Shown here: positions 33,640 to 46,355 of the stretch, piece after piece
How the letters are laid out: each line of letters starts with the position of its first letter
How positions within the stretch are numbered: the first letter of the stretch is position 1
Assembly: GCF_020740795.1 (NCBI RefSeq)
Contig: NC_067284.1
Span: 99,191,440 to 99,255,439, forward strand
Reading direction: 5' to 3'
From: Apus apus
Lineage: Eukaryota > Chordata > Aves > Apodiformes > Apodidae
DNA: 64,000 bases
The notes under the pieces: model-generated
What the model was told of the DNA's origin: nothing
Databases searched by the model: none
What the model saw: the letters and a program-made list of their open reading frames with translations, nothing else
Translations under genes and position numbers: made by a program

Positions 33640-34350
33640 GACTCGGTGGTAACGGAGAGTGCCGGGAATATATAGGTAGCTGTTCGCCGCTTGCTTTCCG
33701 TCTTCCGTCATTTGTTGGAGACTGCAGTTTCTTGCTGCCGGAGGGGTTTCCAGCCTGCAGAGCGGCTGCCCGGCAATGAAGGTTTCCCCGGGGAGGAGAG
33801 CGGGCTGGGTTCTGGGGGCGATTACAAACGTGGTACTTGTAGCGTCTGTAAAAGTTTCACACATGAACCAAACTAGTTAGCTTGTATAGCGTCACATGAT
33901 CAAAATATTTTCCCCCATGCCGCTGCCAGGAGCTATCTATTGCTTTTCAACAATCTCGCTGGTCGGGCAGCGGGCCAGGCTGTGCGCGGCTCCGATCTTC
34001 CCCTCCCCGCCGGAGTGCCCTGACCTTCACATATGGAGATGAGCCATGTGCTCCCGACGCTGGAACCTGCTGCCGCGGGAAGAAGCGGGATGGGCTGGGA
34101 TTTTTTTATTATTATTATTTGTTTGTTTTCTTTTTTCCCCCGCTCTTTTTATTCCTCGGCAATTTGACAGCCATTCATCCCTGACCTGGGCAGAGGGGAT
34201 GCCAGGAAGTGGGATTCCCGTGGTGTTGTGGGGGGATAGCGCCAGGAGCGGGGGTGGGGGCGCATCACCTGCCGGGGCCCAGAGGGGCTGCTGGGGGGCA
34301 GAGAGACAGGAGGAGCCCGGGGAGCGTTTTGTTTAATTCGAGCCGTAGAT
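33640..34350. promoter_or_regulatory. GC-rich pocket in intron 1, candidate internal promoter or enhancer
   Basis: Within AT-rich intron the composition rises sharply, with CpGs such as GCCCGGCAATG, CTGGTCGGGCAGCGGG and GCGCGGCTCCG. Visible motifs: TCACATGA (33,892; MiT/TFE-type E-box), CATATG (34,030) and CATGTG (34,045) E-boxes, and TGACCTTCA (34,021), a nuclear-receptor half-site on the reverse strand. No exon with clear splice sites or a conserved protein is seen. Function is inferred from composition only. Confidence 0.4.
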
Positions 34351-37300
34351 CTTGACCGTGTGTCACTTCGCTGCCTTGTGAAGAAGGTGTTCACCTGTGC
34401 AACCCACCTGCCTGCATCTTTCAAACCATGTCATGTGGAGTATTTCTAGCTGCTTAAGTGATGCTGGGGTTTTTTGCATTTAAAATGGTATGCTTGCTAA
34501 TAAAGAGACATTGTATGTGTTGGTCTTGTAGGTTATATTTTGGTTTATGATAAGTTGTTGTTTGTTGTTGTTTTTTTTTTGAAATCCTGAAGCTAACAGG
34601 CATTTCTTGTGATAGTCTCCCCAGCCTGGCCCAAAAGCATTCTTACTGCAGACAGACTGTAGGAGCTACTACTTCAGTGATATTTTTGGGATTTTTAACT
34701 TTGTAAAATACTTTTTTGTTGTTGTTGAACATGTGGTATGCAAATACAGGGGAAATAGTTCTACAACATATTTTGTTGTGGGTTTTTTTAAGTATTAAAA
34801 ACACATTTTGTTTTTCTCATAAACCCCATAACCAGACCTTTTAATGTTTTGATATAAATAGCAATTACAGTGAGATCCAACCACAACGAAAAAAAAACAT
34901 TTAAAATCAATCAGAAGAAAAGTTCCCAGCTTAATTGAGCTCTTTCTTTAAAGAGGAGGGGCTGATCGGGCATCATCTGAAGCAAACTGTCTTGCATTCT
35001 CGAACAGTTTTCTTGAAGTGCTGAACGTGTTGGTGTAGTTGCCAACATTTAAAAACAAGAAAAAGATTGTTCCAAGAATTCACTAGGGATCTTACGGCTA
35101 CCACATCCAGATTTCAGTTCTGTGTGTGAAGGCTGGTGACACTTGGGATGTTTTCTGAATGAAGTGAGACCCTCAGAGTTTTAGGATTAGATACACAGAT
35201 TGGTTATCTCCTATATTGGGGAAGCATTTAGGGATTCGGTTGTTCATGTGGAACTTGACAGATACTGCATTTTGTGAACAAGCAGTGGAAGGGCGTTGCT
35301 TGCCCCAGGAAGACTTTGCATAGCCCCTCATTCCTCCCTTGAGATCTTCACAGCTCATTTTAATAATAATAGCAACACTTTCTGTTATTAAGAGGAGGGC
35401 TGAGGAGGGTCTGAGGAAGCTGTTTCTTTGCTAGAGTGTGGTTGGCAGAATGGTGTGTGTGTTAATCTACTTCTTCTGGAGGCAGTAACACTCTTATGTG
35501 TCAGCTCTGTAACGGGATATGGTGGCACAAGGCTTTTCCTTGCTTTTTCTCCTGCAGAGAGATTTATTTGTGTTTTTTTTGATACTGTATCACTTCTTTC
35601 CTTCCCAAAGTTACACTACTTTGTTTTACCCAAACATAATCGCTCTTGCTCCTTTGTCTTGTGATACTTTTTTCCTTCTTACATGTTATTTCCAAATTCT
35701 TCTCTTTCTCATTTTCCAAATCATCGGAGTGATGTAAAGGCCATCTTTAGTGTCTTCTGCCATTTTACAGTTCCATGAGAGTAGTGTAACAATATATGCA
35801 GGGAGAAAATAGCTTTTGAGTGACCCTGGTACCCAACCCTCCCTCTGACTTGAATTTGCTCCTCTCTGTCCTCCAGTGAATTGGTGCACAAATGTTGTTG
35901 GGGAACAAGTGACAGCAAGGAAGGTGCCTTCGCTAACCAGCTTCCTGTGTAGGCACTTGTCACTAGACGTGAAGTTGCATTAAAAAAAAAAAGACCACCA
36001 AAAACCTGAGCAAGCAAGCCCTGAAATCCTGGAGACACTTGTCAGTGTAATAGGAGGAATCATACAAGCAGTTATCTGTGGGTGATGGTGTTTGATGGTG
36101 TTGTGTTTTATTCAGGTACTTTCAATGCTGATCTAAGTAATAGCAGACTTAGAGAAAATAAGAAAAAAGAAGGAAACAAAGGAGATAATACCAATCTGGA
36201 ATGTACATGTCGATGTGCAGAGTTTCTTTACTTTTTACCTGGCATGGCAGTTGTAATTAAAAATCTCTGTATTAGTCCAAAAGATATTTGAAAAGTTGTT
36301 AGCATGGAAATTAAAGTGTGGTGTTGCTGTATATGTGGAAAGTGTAGGGAAGACAGGAACGGAGGAAACACTTCGCGTGTAATTGTCAAATAATAAAATC
36401 AAATAATTAATATGATGTGCTAGATGCTGTCTGTGCAATTTTGTAGTACCTGGTATTTCATTTCATAGATTCCTTTTCCGTTCAATTCTTTTCAGAAGGT
36501 TGGGGGCGTAGAGAGAAGGTAGCTGCCAATGATGGTTGGTTTTTATTCCACCTGTTCTCTTTTCTTTGGCGTCATGTAGCTTGTTAAGGTGGTGAATGAA
36601 GCCTGTTTAAAAAGTTAGTGAAGATTGCATTGCTCTAGGAAAAAAACTTAGGAATTCAAAGCAGAGCAAAGGCCAGCTTTTCTTGCATGGTAGTCTCAAT
36701 ATTCTATTGCTTTGCTTCTCAGAAGACCTAGATGTTTATGTGCAAGAATTCTTGTTCCTTAAAAAAATAACTCGGGTTTATCTGTGATAGTTACTTGCCT
36801 TTTAGGTTTGAAAACACTGATTTGCCCGGTTTGTTTCTTCTCTCTATTCCTTTTTAATATTCAGTTTACGTTTTTTCTTTGCTTGGGGTTTATGTCTTCC
36901 TTAGAGGTGGAGGAAGAAAATAGATGGGTTTTGTTGAAGGTTGCAGCTGATCATGGCATCATAACAGAACGCTAAAATAATTGTGATTTCTGAAGACATT
37001 TTTACTTTCTTCAAGTCCTTGAACTCATATACAGCTGTCTGCCTTACTTGAGCAACTTGTCTCAGCCAGAGTGTCAAGGATAGGCAGAAATACTGTTTTT
37101 TTTCTCTCCAGAAGTGGGGTTATATATCCTGTTATAGATTGAAGGAGACAATGAACATGATTCTTATTTTTTTTTAGTTACTCTTCATTGTTTTTTTTTT
37201 CTCAAATGTTTATTTATACTGAGGATTCAGTAGCATATTTTGTCTGTCATTTTTAGATTAATAATAATAAGCAGGGAATGCATAGATATATTTTTAGATG

Positions 37301-37619
37301 GAGTTCATTCTTTAGATACTCATCAGAAGATCTGAGGATCAAGGGCTGAAACAAATAGCAAATTAGCAGAAGGATTGTAATACATAAATGTGTAGGAAAA
37401 TGTGTGTTGAACTAAATTGATGTGCCTTTTGTGTTGATACCAAAGCACAATTTCTTTGGGGAAAACTGAAGAAACCTTGAAAACCTAATTTGTTTACCCG
37501 TGTGTGTTACCATAGGCTTTTGTTACACTCTTTGGGCAATCTTTTCTCAAGTTTTGTGTTGCTAAAAGATCTTACTCCAAAGGGTGAGCCTGAAACTGAT
37601 CTAAGACTTCGGTTCTGTT

Positions 37620-37800
37620 GAAAAGACCAATCCCAACCTTTTATCAGCTCCCTGCTGCTTCCCTGTGTCATAAGGTGAGTTGCATCAGCTCGCTGATTTG
37701 TCTGAAAGCTAATCCTGCCAAACAAAACCTGTGGATGGTTCGCTCTCAGCCAGATCTTTGAGCTGATTGACTTGCAGCACAATCTTTGCAGCTCAGGGGT
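37620..37800. promoter_or_regulatory. Candidate regulatory block in intron 1
   Basis: Contains the inverted arms ATCAGC-TC-GCTGAT (37,684-37,697), CAAACAAAACC (forkhead-like), AGATCTTTGA and CAATCTTTGC (TCF/LEF-like) and GCTGATTGACTTG (PBX-like) in under 200 bases. Motif reading only. Confidence 0.25.
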
Positions 37801-37984
37801 AAGGCAAGGAGAGTGTTGCCAAGTTCAGCTGAGGCTGGGGGTCAGGGCAGGACAGCCCCTTTTGGTGGTGGTACAGACTTGTATCAGCATAAACTCATCA
37901 GGAGACTGTATCTTGAGTGTAAAACAACTATTCTGTAAATAACAGTGGATGTTGAATTTCTCAGTGTTTCTCTGGAGCATGGAA

Positions 37985-38035
37985 TCATTGTTATCCCCAT
38001 GTTAAAAAGGAAAAAAGGTCAGGCAGAGAGTAAAA
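37985..38035 (-). mobile_element. Possible MIR-like SINE remnant
   Basis: ATTGTTATCCCCATGTTAAA, then AAAGGTCAGGCAGAGAGTAAAAG. The order resembles the reversed MIR 3' half (ATTATCCCCATTTTACAGA..). Short and weak. Confidence 0.3.
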
Positions 38036-40168
38036 GCTATTCCTCCCTCCCCCCCAGTGGTATAATTGTACAGAATACACTGATTGCAGTGGCCAAATAA
38101 GCCTTCAATATCTTTGAAATACTAGATTTCAAGGGTGGGAATCATCTAAACATAGATATTGTAGGCATTTATAACTGATATTTTTGTGTGGGCTTCTCTT
38201 TGGTGTAAAGAAATAGTCATTTCTTGACATGAATCATCTCATCCTAAAGTAGATACGTAATGCAGGTCTAATGAATCATGCTCCTAAAGTTACATGTTTT
38301 TGCCTTTGCTCTAGAGAAAGTCTAAGGCAATAAGCTCAGGTGTTGATGTCAAGGGGGAGGTTAAGTTAATTCCTTCTGCTATTTATAGTGTTTTCAAATC
38401 ATACAAGGAAATTATTCCAGATTTCTGTTGGAGTTCTGGACTAACCTTCTCGTTATCTTGCTAATCCATTAGAACTAATGGTTTTAATACCCATTTCCTG
38501 TTAAGCTTGATACATTTCTTTTTGTAGTCCTTTTTAATAATACCTATTCAGAGTTTTTCCTGCTGTTGCTTTTCTTTTGATATGTTAAATTTTTGCATGG
38601 GAGAACTGTCACTGTTTCTTTTCAAGTGTGTTTCCAGGCACTAGACATACTGGCAAATTGGAAAGTATCAGAATGAATTTCCAGATCAGTTGACCTTAAC
38701 GCTTAAGTACGCGATTTCCATACAGAGATGCAAGCTTGTGATTTGGAAATAGGGTGGCAGTTTTGTTGCCTACGTGCTGCTTCACAGTCCATTGAAGACT
38801 TTTGCTCATTGCTGGCACTTCAGGTGTGGCTGTGTGGCTGCCTCTGGGAAGGAGTTGCTGTGGTGGTCCTTTCTGCTCCCTGCTGCTCAGCAGCCCTCCT
38901 GCTGGTCACTCCACTGGGTCTGCCTGTGAGGTGCCACACAGGGCAGCAAACCTGATGAGCACTTTGGCAGGATTGAGGACCTGTGCTGGGCATGGGAAGG
39001 AAGGGGCAGCCCAGTTGAGGGATCTCTGCCCCCAAGGAGCTGGTGCCTGTGGAAGCAAACAAGATGTGTTTGGAATGCTGGGGATGTATTCTAGAACCAC
39101 AGTGATGAAACCTGGTGTAATGCTGAGAGATGAAATTGTTCAGAAGCACAAAAGAAAACATGGGGATGTCTGCCTTGCACAGACCTCTTTTTTTTTTTTT
39201 GGCCATGCAATTTTTTACAGAATGGTTAAAGAGCAAAAGCCATATTTTGCAAAAGGGATTTACCTGTGTGTCCTGCAGAATGGTTACCATAATCCTTAAT
39301 TATCTCTAAGGTCACTTGACGTTTCTTAGTAGAGCTTAAAATGCCCAAACTGAAGTATTATTGCTATTAATAATTTTGCTGACATCTCTGTGGCAGATTG
39401 TCAGTGCCTCCAGTGATTGCACTGGAGCCTCTAGTGGACTGACACATTTTGGAGTCAGGCGTGACCAGCAATTCTGTTTGCTCCCTTTTTAAGGAATATA
39501 TGTCATAAACAGTCACAATTTATTTGGTTTACACTTGGATTTCTGAGGTCAGTATCCTCTGAAAAGTTGTTTGTTTTCAGAAGACACTGAAGATTCTTAC
39601 GTAGTTTTATAGTTTTATCTTTTATGATTGTCTTTTGTAGCTTGAAGTTCAACTAGAGTGGCATGGGTTTTAGATGGATAGGAGGAGGAGGAAGCATGGC
39701 TTCCTCAAGGTTGACTGAAATGTTGTAACTTCTGTAGCAAATGAGGTGAGAATGAAATTGTCAGAAAGATAGAGACTAAATTATTGAAGCACTTGACTGT
39801 TTTAAGTAGCTGGGGATGTACTATAAAAGGTGTGAGTCTAACAGTCAGATCTGTAAACAGCACCTTATTACTTCCTTGTACCTGATTTCTCACCACTTAC
39901 TTCATATGATGAGAGCCTAAATCAGTGTGGGAGATACTGCAGCCATTCTCAAAGTGTTATTTTGTGATGCTCCACCAGAAGAATAATCTGTTAACTGCAT
40001 AGGGTAGCAGAGAGAAAAGTATTTGTAAGGAAGATTAATTGGAGTAATTAATCACCTCAAAATGAAGAAGATTCATCAAACAAAAATAAAAGCTAAGTAT
40101 TTTATGTGCCTCCATTGCAATTTGATAACCATTTGTTTTGCTGGAAAATGTATGTGGACTGGGCACCT

Positions 40169-40401
40169 AGTGCTTGTCTACACAAGGAAATTTAGTGGTA
40201 CAACTATGTGCTATAATTATATGCTATAATTATACCAATATAACCCCCTATGGAGACACTCTTACACCAGAATAAGAGTTTTCATGGTTTATCTTATTCT
40301 GCTTCCAAAGCACATCCTCATACTGGAATAAGTTTCTACACTGAGCTAGTTATATTGGTATCATTATGCTCTTTTTTTTCCTTCATTGTAGACAAGTGCT
40401 T
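40169..40401. mobile_element. Palindromic hAT-like MITE
   Basis: A 233-base element with terminal inverted repeats: left end AGTGCTTGTCTACACAAGG, right end TTGTAGACAAGTGCTT. The interior is self-complementary-looking, with ACCAATATAACC against GGTATC..TATTCTGC/ACTGGAATAAG blocks. Flanks GGGCACCT and GGGCCTTT could be a decayed 8-bp target duplication, which would fit the hAT superfamily. Similar CTTGTCTACA-ended elements with TATACCGGTATAA interiors are, from memory, common in turtle and crocodilian genomes. It has no coding capacity. Superfamily assignment is an inference. Confidence 0.72.
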
Positions 40402-41476
40402 GGGCCTTTACAGCTTTGAACTTTAGTTGAGAATTTCTTGGTTGTGGTGTCTAAGCATTTTCATAGTATTTTTTTTATAATGGGACTTGGGTATTTAAAA
40501 CAATTACCTAGGCCAATTAACATCTTCCTGGGTTGTGGATAACAATAGGATCTAAAAAGGGATCAAAAGTCATGTTCCTAGCTGCTTGGTTATATCTTCA
40601 TTTTCCCCCCTTCCCCACTTCTCTGGTTTTACAGGTACACAGTATACAACACAACAGGTGGGATAGTCTTGTGGCTGCCTAATGAATTCTGTGTTGGACA
40701 CTTTTTGTCTCCTGTTTCTCATTATTCCAAGAGTTTTGTTGTGCTGTGGCTCTAATTGCATGCATCTCTGTGGATCACAGAAAGAAGCTTCTTTGATGAA
40801 GTTGAAAAAAATGCTTCCAATAATGTTAATTGTTTAGGGAATTGCTGAAATGTATTGATCTTCACACAGGACAGGACCATAATTGACTTGCTAGGCTCAA
40901 GTTGTACAAGGAGCAACTCAAATTGGATGCAGAGAGAAGGGAGTGTGCAGGTGCTCTTCCGTTATGTGATGTGGTCAGAGGAAGGGGGATGTTATGTAAA
41001 TGATATGTGTGGGTAGGGGTGATCTCCCTTACCTGGTTCAGTCAGAAGTGGGTACCTAAAGAAAGGTATTTTTGTGGGTGCTGCTTTGATGTTGGCCATC
41101 TTCTCTGGTTCTCTTCTGCCTATATCTTCTTTGCTGCTTAGAATACGGCATGTCTTGTCCTTACCATCACACTGCTCCAAAAATAAGAATATGCAAACAT
41201 TTCTTTATAGTACCATAGCAGTTTGTGCAAATATCAACATACATTGCTTAGAAACAGTTTTTCTTCTCTATCTTTTTTTACTTCTTACAAAATGATTAGT
41301 TTGAAAACATAGCTTTTTTGTTCTCATTATTTATCAATATTTCTAGTATGCTTGTAGTGTTCTAATGTCCGTATTGTCTCATCATGCCAGAAATTGAGGA
41401 TTATGACTTCAAATGAAAAGTAAATTGCAGAAACAAGACAAGTCTTAAAATAGAGATGATGTAATAACTTCCAAGT

Positions 41477-41592
41477 CATTGAAGAGCAAGGCTGGAAGGA
41501 ACATCAAGAGGTCATTTAGTCCATCCCTCTGCTCTGAGGTAGGATAAGATAGACCTAAACCATTCATGATAGATGTTGCTCTGTCCTGTAGT
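41477..41592 (-). mobile_element. Ancient CR1 3'-end fragment
   Basis: Reads GGCTGGAAGGAACATCAAGA, then GTCATTTAGTCCATCCCTCT and a GAGGTAGGATAAG.. ACCATTCATGATAGATGTT stretch. This matches the reverse complement of old amniote CR1 3' ends (GGAAGGGACCTCAAGAGGTCATCTAGTCC type). It is diverged and short, much older than the 17 kb copy. Subfamily not assigned. Confidence 0.7.
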
Positions 41593-44500
41593 AGGAACTG
41601 ACTGAGCAAAAAGGAATTATTTATATATACACTTTCCCACCCACCTAAGCTTTATGCAAGATGAACTTGTCATAGAATTTGTGTGACTTATGTGAATTCA
41701 CACAGGATTATTTTAATTATCTGAGTTCTGGTTTCTCATTTTTGGAAACTTAATGCTTTCTGTCAAAATAGTCTAATGATGTTTTTGTAGCTTCGAGTAT
41801 AATGCCCATTTCTAATTTTAACTAGTAGTCTGTTGTTCAGATGTATTTCCTCCTGAAATGATTATTTTTTTGTTAGCTTTTTAACCAGTGCCTCATCTTC
41901 TTGGGCATTGAGTAATTTAGTTTAAAAATGTGTAGCATTTAATTTTAATCCTTGACAGTATTTCTGTTGTCTAATCAGTTTCAGTTTTACTTTTTAAATC
42001 CAATTTCTTTATTTTTCTGTGTTAAAGAACTGATTAAAAAACAAACAAACAAAAACAGGAGCCCGGGGTTTGGAGTGTAAAGAGAGAAGGGGAAGAATGT
42101 ATTCAAGAAATCATAGTACTTGGCTGAAGAGCCTAGGTTTAGCTGGAATGCCAGGCTAGTTGTGAATAATGTGGATTTAAGAAAATATCTTTTTTCTTTG
42201 AAGAATAAATACAATGTACATCTCAGAATTTTACACATGGTATCTGGAGCTCTTTAATCCTAAATTGAAGTTTGCAAATTAGTGTTGGATGAGTAACATC
42301 TTTGTAAATTGAACAGTACCTAAAAATGGAACTGCAGATACCCTGTTGCTAAAATCAGTCTTTGGGCTTGTTTGCTCTATTTTGCCTTTTAGTTAGATCA
42401 GCTGAGAAACATCTGTCTTTGCTGCTAAATGACCTCTTCTGACTAGGCCAAGTGATATTGACAGAATGAACTGTCTTCAGCCCTCATCAGCTTCAGGAAG
42501 AGGCTGCTGCAAGTTGCAGCCTTGAAGGAGGGAGAAAAATTAGATGTAAATATACTCAGATTGCTGTTGCCCTCAGAAATAGCTTACTCCTCAAATTTAC
42601 ATGAGAGATTCACCCTAACTGTCCTGCTTCAGTGTTTATGAAGGTGATAATTTCCTTCTCTTTCTTACTGTTTAACCCGATGATTGATTTTAATTCTGTT
42701 TTAGATTTGGTAATTTTAGGAAGGTGGTAATGCTATATTTTGGGTTTGGCCAGAGGGGGCTGATTAATCCCAAATATCCTCTCTTAACAAATAAAGAGTT
42801 TATGAAAATTGATACAGGTGTTTCTCTGAAGTGCTTCTAGGAAAGCTATGTTGCTGTTTTTACACAATGGCTGACATGTGCTCTCTTAAGGACTGAGAAC
42901 TAAGAGGTAGGCATAGAAGTGGAAAGAAGCCATGAGTTTTCAGGCAGGCAGAATTTGAAAATAATGGTTTCTGCTATGGGAGAGGGGAGGAAATTCTATG
43001 AATGTGGCATAGTCAGGTTTCCTGTTAAATGAGGTTTTTTGGATAAGAAATGCTGAAAAAGTGGATCAGCTTTCCTGCTTTCATATTTCTCAGACCAGAT
43101 ATGTCTTACAGGTTGATTTTTAATTTAATTTTAAATTGTGTGATAGTAAAATAAAAATATTGTTATTATATATTGAAAACATATGCCTCCTTTGTATAGA
43201 AACTGAAAGTTCTGAATAGTAGCTGTACTAAAACTGCACGTAATCCTCAACATCCAGGATAATTTATTGCAGAGATATTCATGGTCATGATTAATCCTAC
43301 ATCTCTATTTCTGCACTTATCCATGTGCACGTGTTATATATGTGTTTCTTTGTGCTGAGATGTTTTAGGATGTTTCATAGTCTGCCAGCGTTTGTGGAAG
43401 AATGTGTCCCCTTTGGAGTGATTGTAAAAAGAGCAGGGAAGACTTAGCAACTTTTGGCTGTTTTGAGTCAGAACTGGGTGAAGGCAGTAGGCTTAAACCA
43501 GAATTTGACCTGGTTGAAGCCTAGGTCAGAATTTTTTCTCAAGTAAGCCTAAGGAACTTTGTATTGGGATCCAGGTATGTCTTTAGAGGTCTATTCTGTA
43601 GAGTTCTTTGGGATTAATTCCCAAATATCTGCAAATTATTGTTTAAAACCTGTGAACATTAGAGCTGATAATACTGTTAAATCACCAGAGCTTTTTGGTT
43701 TTTTTTTGCTACCATTATTTATTTTCCTTCCAAAATATGTTTGTGCTGTTGCATAGATATTAATCTAAGGAGCTGTATTTTTTTTATTCTTGTAGGAATT
43801 AAACTTGAAAGCTGATCAGATCTCCTAATAGTTTTAGGTTTTGATTTGCTGTGTGTGTGTCTTACAGTGGGTGCTACATGCTAAGTACATTAATAGTTCT
43901 CTCTGGAATTACCCTGTTGCAGGGCATTGTCACCATCACAGCCTTTAAAGGGAAATTTACAATTCCTGTAATATTTGTCCTTTTAATTCTAGAATCTAGA
44001 ATCCAGATGAAGCATAATCCCAGGAGTGTTGTTTTGCTTTTGCAATGTAATCTTTTTCAGACGATACATGATTTATTGGAAACAAATTAACAACTATGCA
44101 TGCCTAAAGAAAGCAATTTAATAAACAAGATTTTTGTAAGACCTAATCAGAATTGTAAAATGATACTTGGGAATCAGTTACATTATAAAAAATAGCTGGT
44201 GTGAATGTAGGCATGTGTGTGAATTCATGGTTTCCAGTCACATTGTTCTATCAAGTATTACAGGGGCTTTGACCTTCAGTGTACTGTTTCTTCTAATTTA
44301 TTACCAAACTTTTAAATGTTTTCAGTCAATAACGAACATTTCCACTCATAACTGTAGTTTGTTCTGGGGATTGATTTTAATTTTTAACTGCTGAAAAAAG
44401 CTATTTTCTAATGCTTTCAGTCACCTGCTGCTGTTGAATTTTTGTTTGTTTTGCTCCTTCCCAGAAAGCTAGTTCCATCTTTCTGGCAGTGACTGTGTTG

Positions 44501-45962
44501 ATAAGGAAGATCATTATGAATGCAAAATAATCACAGACAGGTACTCACCAAAATTCTGTTGCTCCAGCTCTACAATGCAGGTGTCCAGCCCCAGACTGAT
44601 TACCTCTATCTAGCTGACCCTTGGACTGAGCTGATGTTGCTGCTCTGTCTCTAACTGGGATGGTGGATTTTTTAGGATATTCTACCAACACAATACAGAG
44701 TCTGTTATGGAACAATGGTAAAAAAAATATTAAACTAATAGTTTCCAGGTAACTATTAATGTTTTGAACTGTTTACAACCAAGTTTTTCCTGCCTCTACA
44801 GGACCAGTTTTAACACAGAAAACATGTTAGAAGAGAAGCAGTTTCTTGGCAGTTGAAGAAGTGACAAAGATTCTATTATAGATCCTGAGTTTGCCTTCCA
44901 ATTATCCTGACCCTAAATATATCCTTTAGGAGTTTTGCATACATTTACTCTATCTAGAGGCTTTCCCATGTTTTCTTATCCTAATTTAGTTCAGACCATT
45001 TCTCACATAATGTAGAAAAAAAAAAATGTTAGTGTTGAGGAAAAGCTACCTGCTATGAGTCTACAAACAAAGAAATACAGAAGGTCAGTGTTTTACACTT
45101 CTTTTTAATGTCTCAGTCTGCTATCATTTGGCGTGAGTGGGATGGCTGTTTTTTTTTTTTTTCTCCTTTTTCAGAGCTTTTTTTCTTCCTGGTGTGGCAG
45201 AGGAATGTAACTCCTAAAACTCTTTGGCAACCATTTCTCAGTGTGGCCAAAACTTTTGGAATTTTTCTTAGTTGCAGTCTTGCATTGTGGCTATGAAAAA
45301 TGAGAACAACTTACTGTTTTGTTTGCTTGATGGAGTTCTCAATTCTGTTGTCCTTTGATGCGTTTTTATCCCAGTATTCTATCTATTTTTGTTGGGGGTT
45401 TTTGTGTGTGTGGTGGTTGTTTGTTTGTTTGTTTCTTTTTTCCTTTCCTAATTTTATTAATCAGGAACTTGGAGACCTGCAAAAAGAGAAAATTGCATTA
45501 GAGTATCAACACCAAAGCAACTTGTGCTGTATGCCTGGAAGACAGTGGCAGGGCACTTTGCAGAAAGCAGTGGAAGATAATCTCTGACAGCAGTCAGGCA
45601 TGAGAGTAGGAGCTGGGGAGTGGGAGAGATAGAGGGGCTGTGTTTTCTGGAGTATCTGATAGATTCTAGTATTATCTGAACTCTGATTTATTTTGGAATT
45701 GCAATCTGGTGAGGTCCACTACAAATGCCAGCAGTAGGTATAATTCCATTTTTGAAGAGTTGTCATTTGCTTTTTTGTAATAGTATAATTTCACAGCATG
45801 GCCTAGAAATTTTAAATGTGTTTCATTCAGGAGTACTTGATGAAATCTCGTGTGTAAGGTTGAATCTGAAAAGTTGAGAGAGCTTATTTTTGGACTTAGA
45901 AATAGGTCAGTTTCTCAAAGGCATTGATGCTGTTCCAAGTGATCTAGCAGAAACTTAAGGCT

Positions 45963-46006
45963 GTTTTTTTTTTATTTTTTTATTTTTTTATTATTATTAT
46001 TTTTGT
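45963..46006. repeat. T-rich tract with ATT units
   Basis: Three blocks of T separated by A, then four ATT units and a final T run. Confidence 0.9.
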
Positions 46007-46235
46007 GGAAAGAGGATTCCAGACACCTTTTTCCTTTTAAAGTTAGGTTTCTGAAAGTTCAGAGTACCTTGTTACAGCCTATGGTGCAATTTCTTTCTTT
46101 TTTTCCTCAGCTTACCCATTTCTGACTCCTAGTCTTATTTCTTATTGATAATAACTGACATCAGTCTCCCCAAAGCCTTCACATCTTGTTCCTTGTTAAG
46201 AGTGCATATAATACTTGGTATTATGAGAGTGAAAT

Positions 46236-46355
46236 CCCAGTCACAGAAAGGTGAAGTGTTGTGCTTGTGTTTGTATAGCAGGTCAGCTGCTGAGCCAGGA
46301 ATAGAAGCTCTGTCTTATGACTCTGTGCCCCAACCACTGGCCTGCGCTGCTGCTC
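46236..46355 (-). mobile_element. MIR/CORE-type SINE fragment
   Basis: TCACAGAAAGGTGAAGTG.., AGCAGGTCAGCTGCTGAGCC, AGGAATAGAAGCTCTGTCTTATGACTC, CCCCAACCACTGGCC. This is the reverse complement of a tRNA-derived MIR-like SINE (GGTTAAGAGC.. GAGTCAGACTGCCTGGGTTC.. GGCTCTGCCACTTACTAGCTG.. CACCTCTCTGTG). The tRNA-like head is at the right. It is a non-mammalian relative of MIR, an amniote-age fossil. Confidence 0.72.

Noticed and set aside
38802..39299. 165-codon plus frame and 156-codon minus frame in intron 1
   Set aside because: Overlapping opposite frames in moderately GC-rich intron; no domain, no bordering splice sites of quality.
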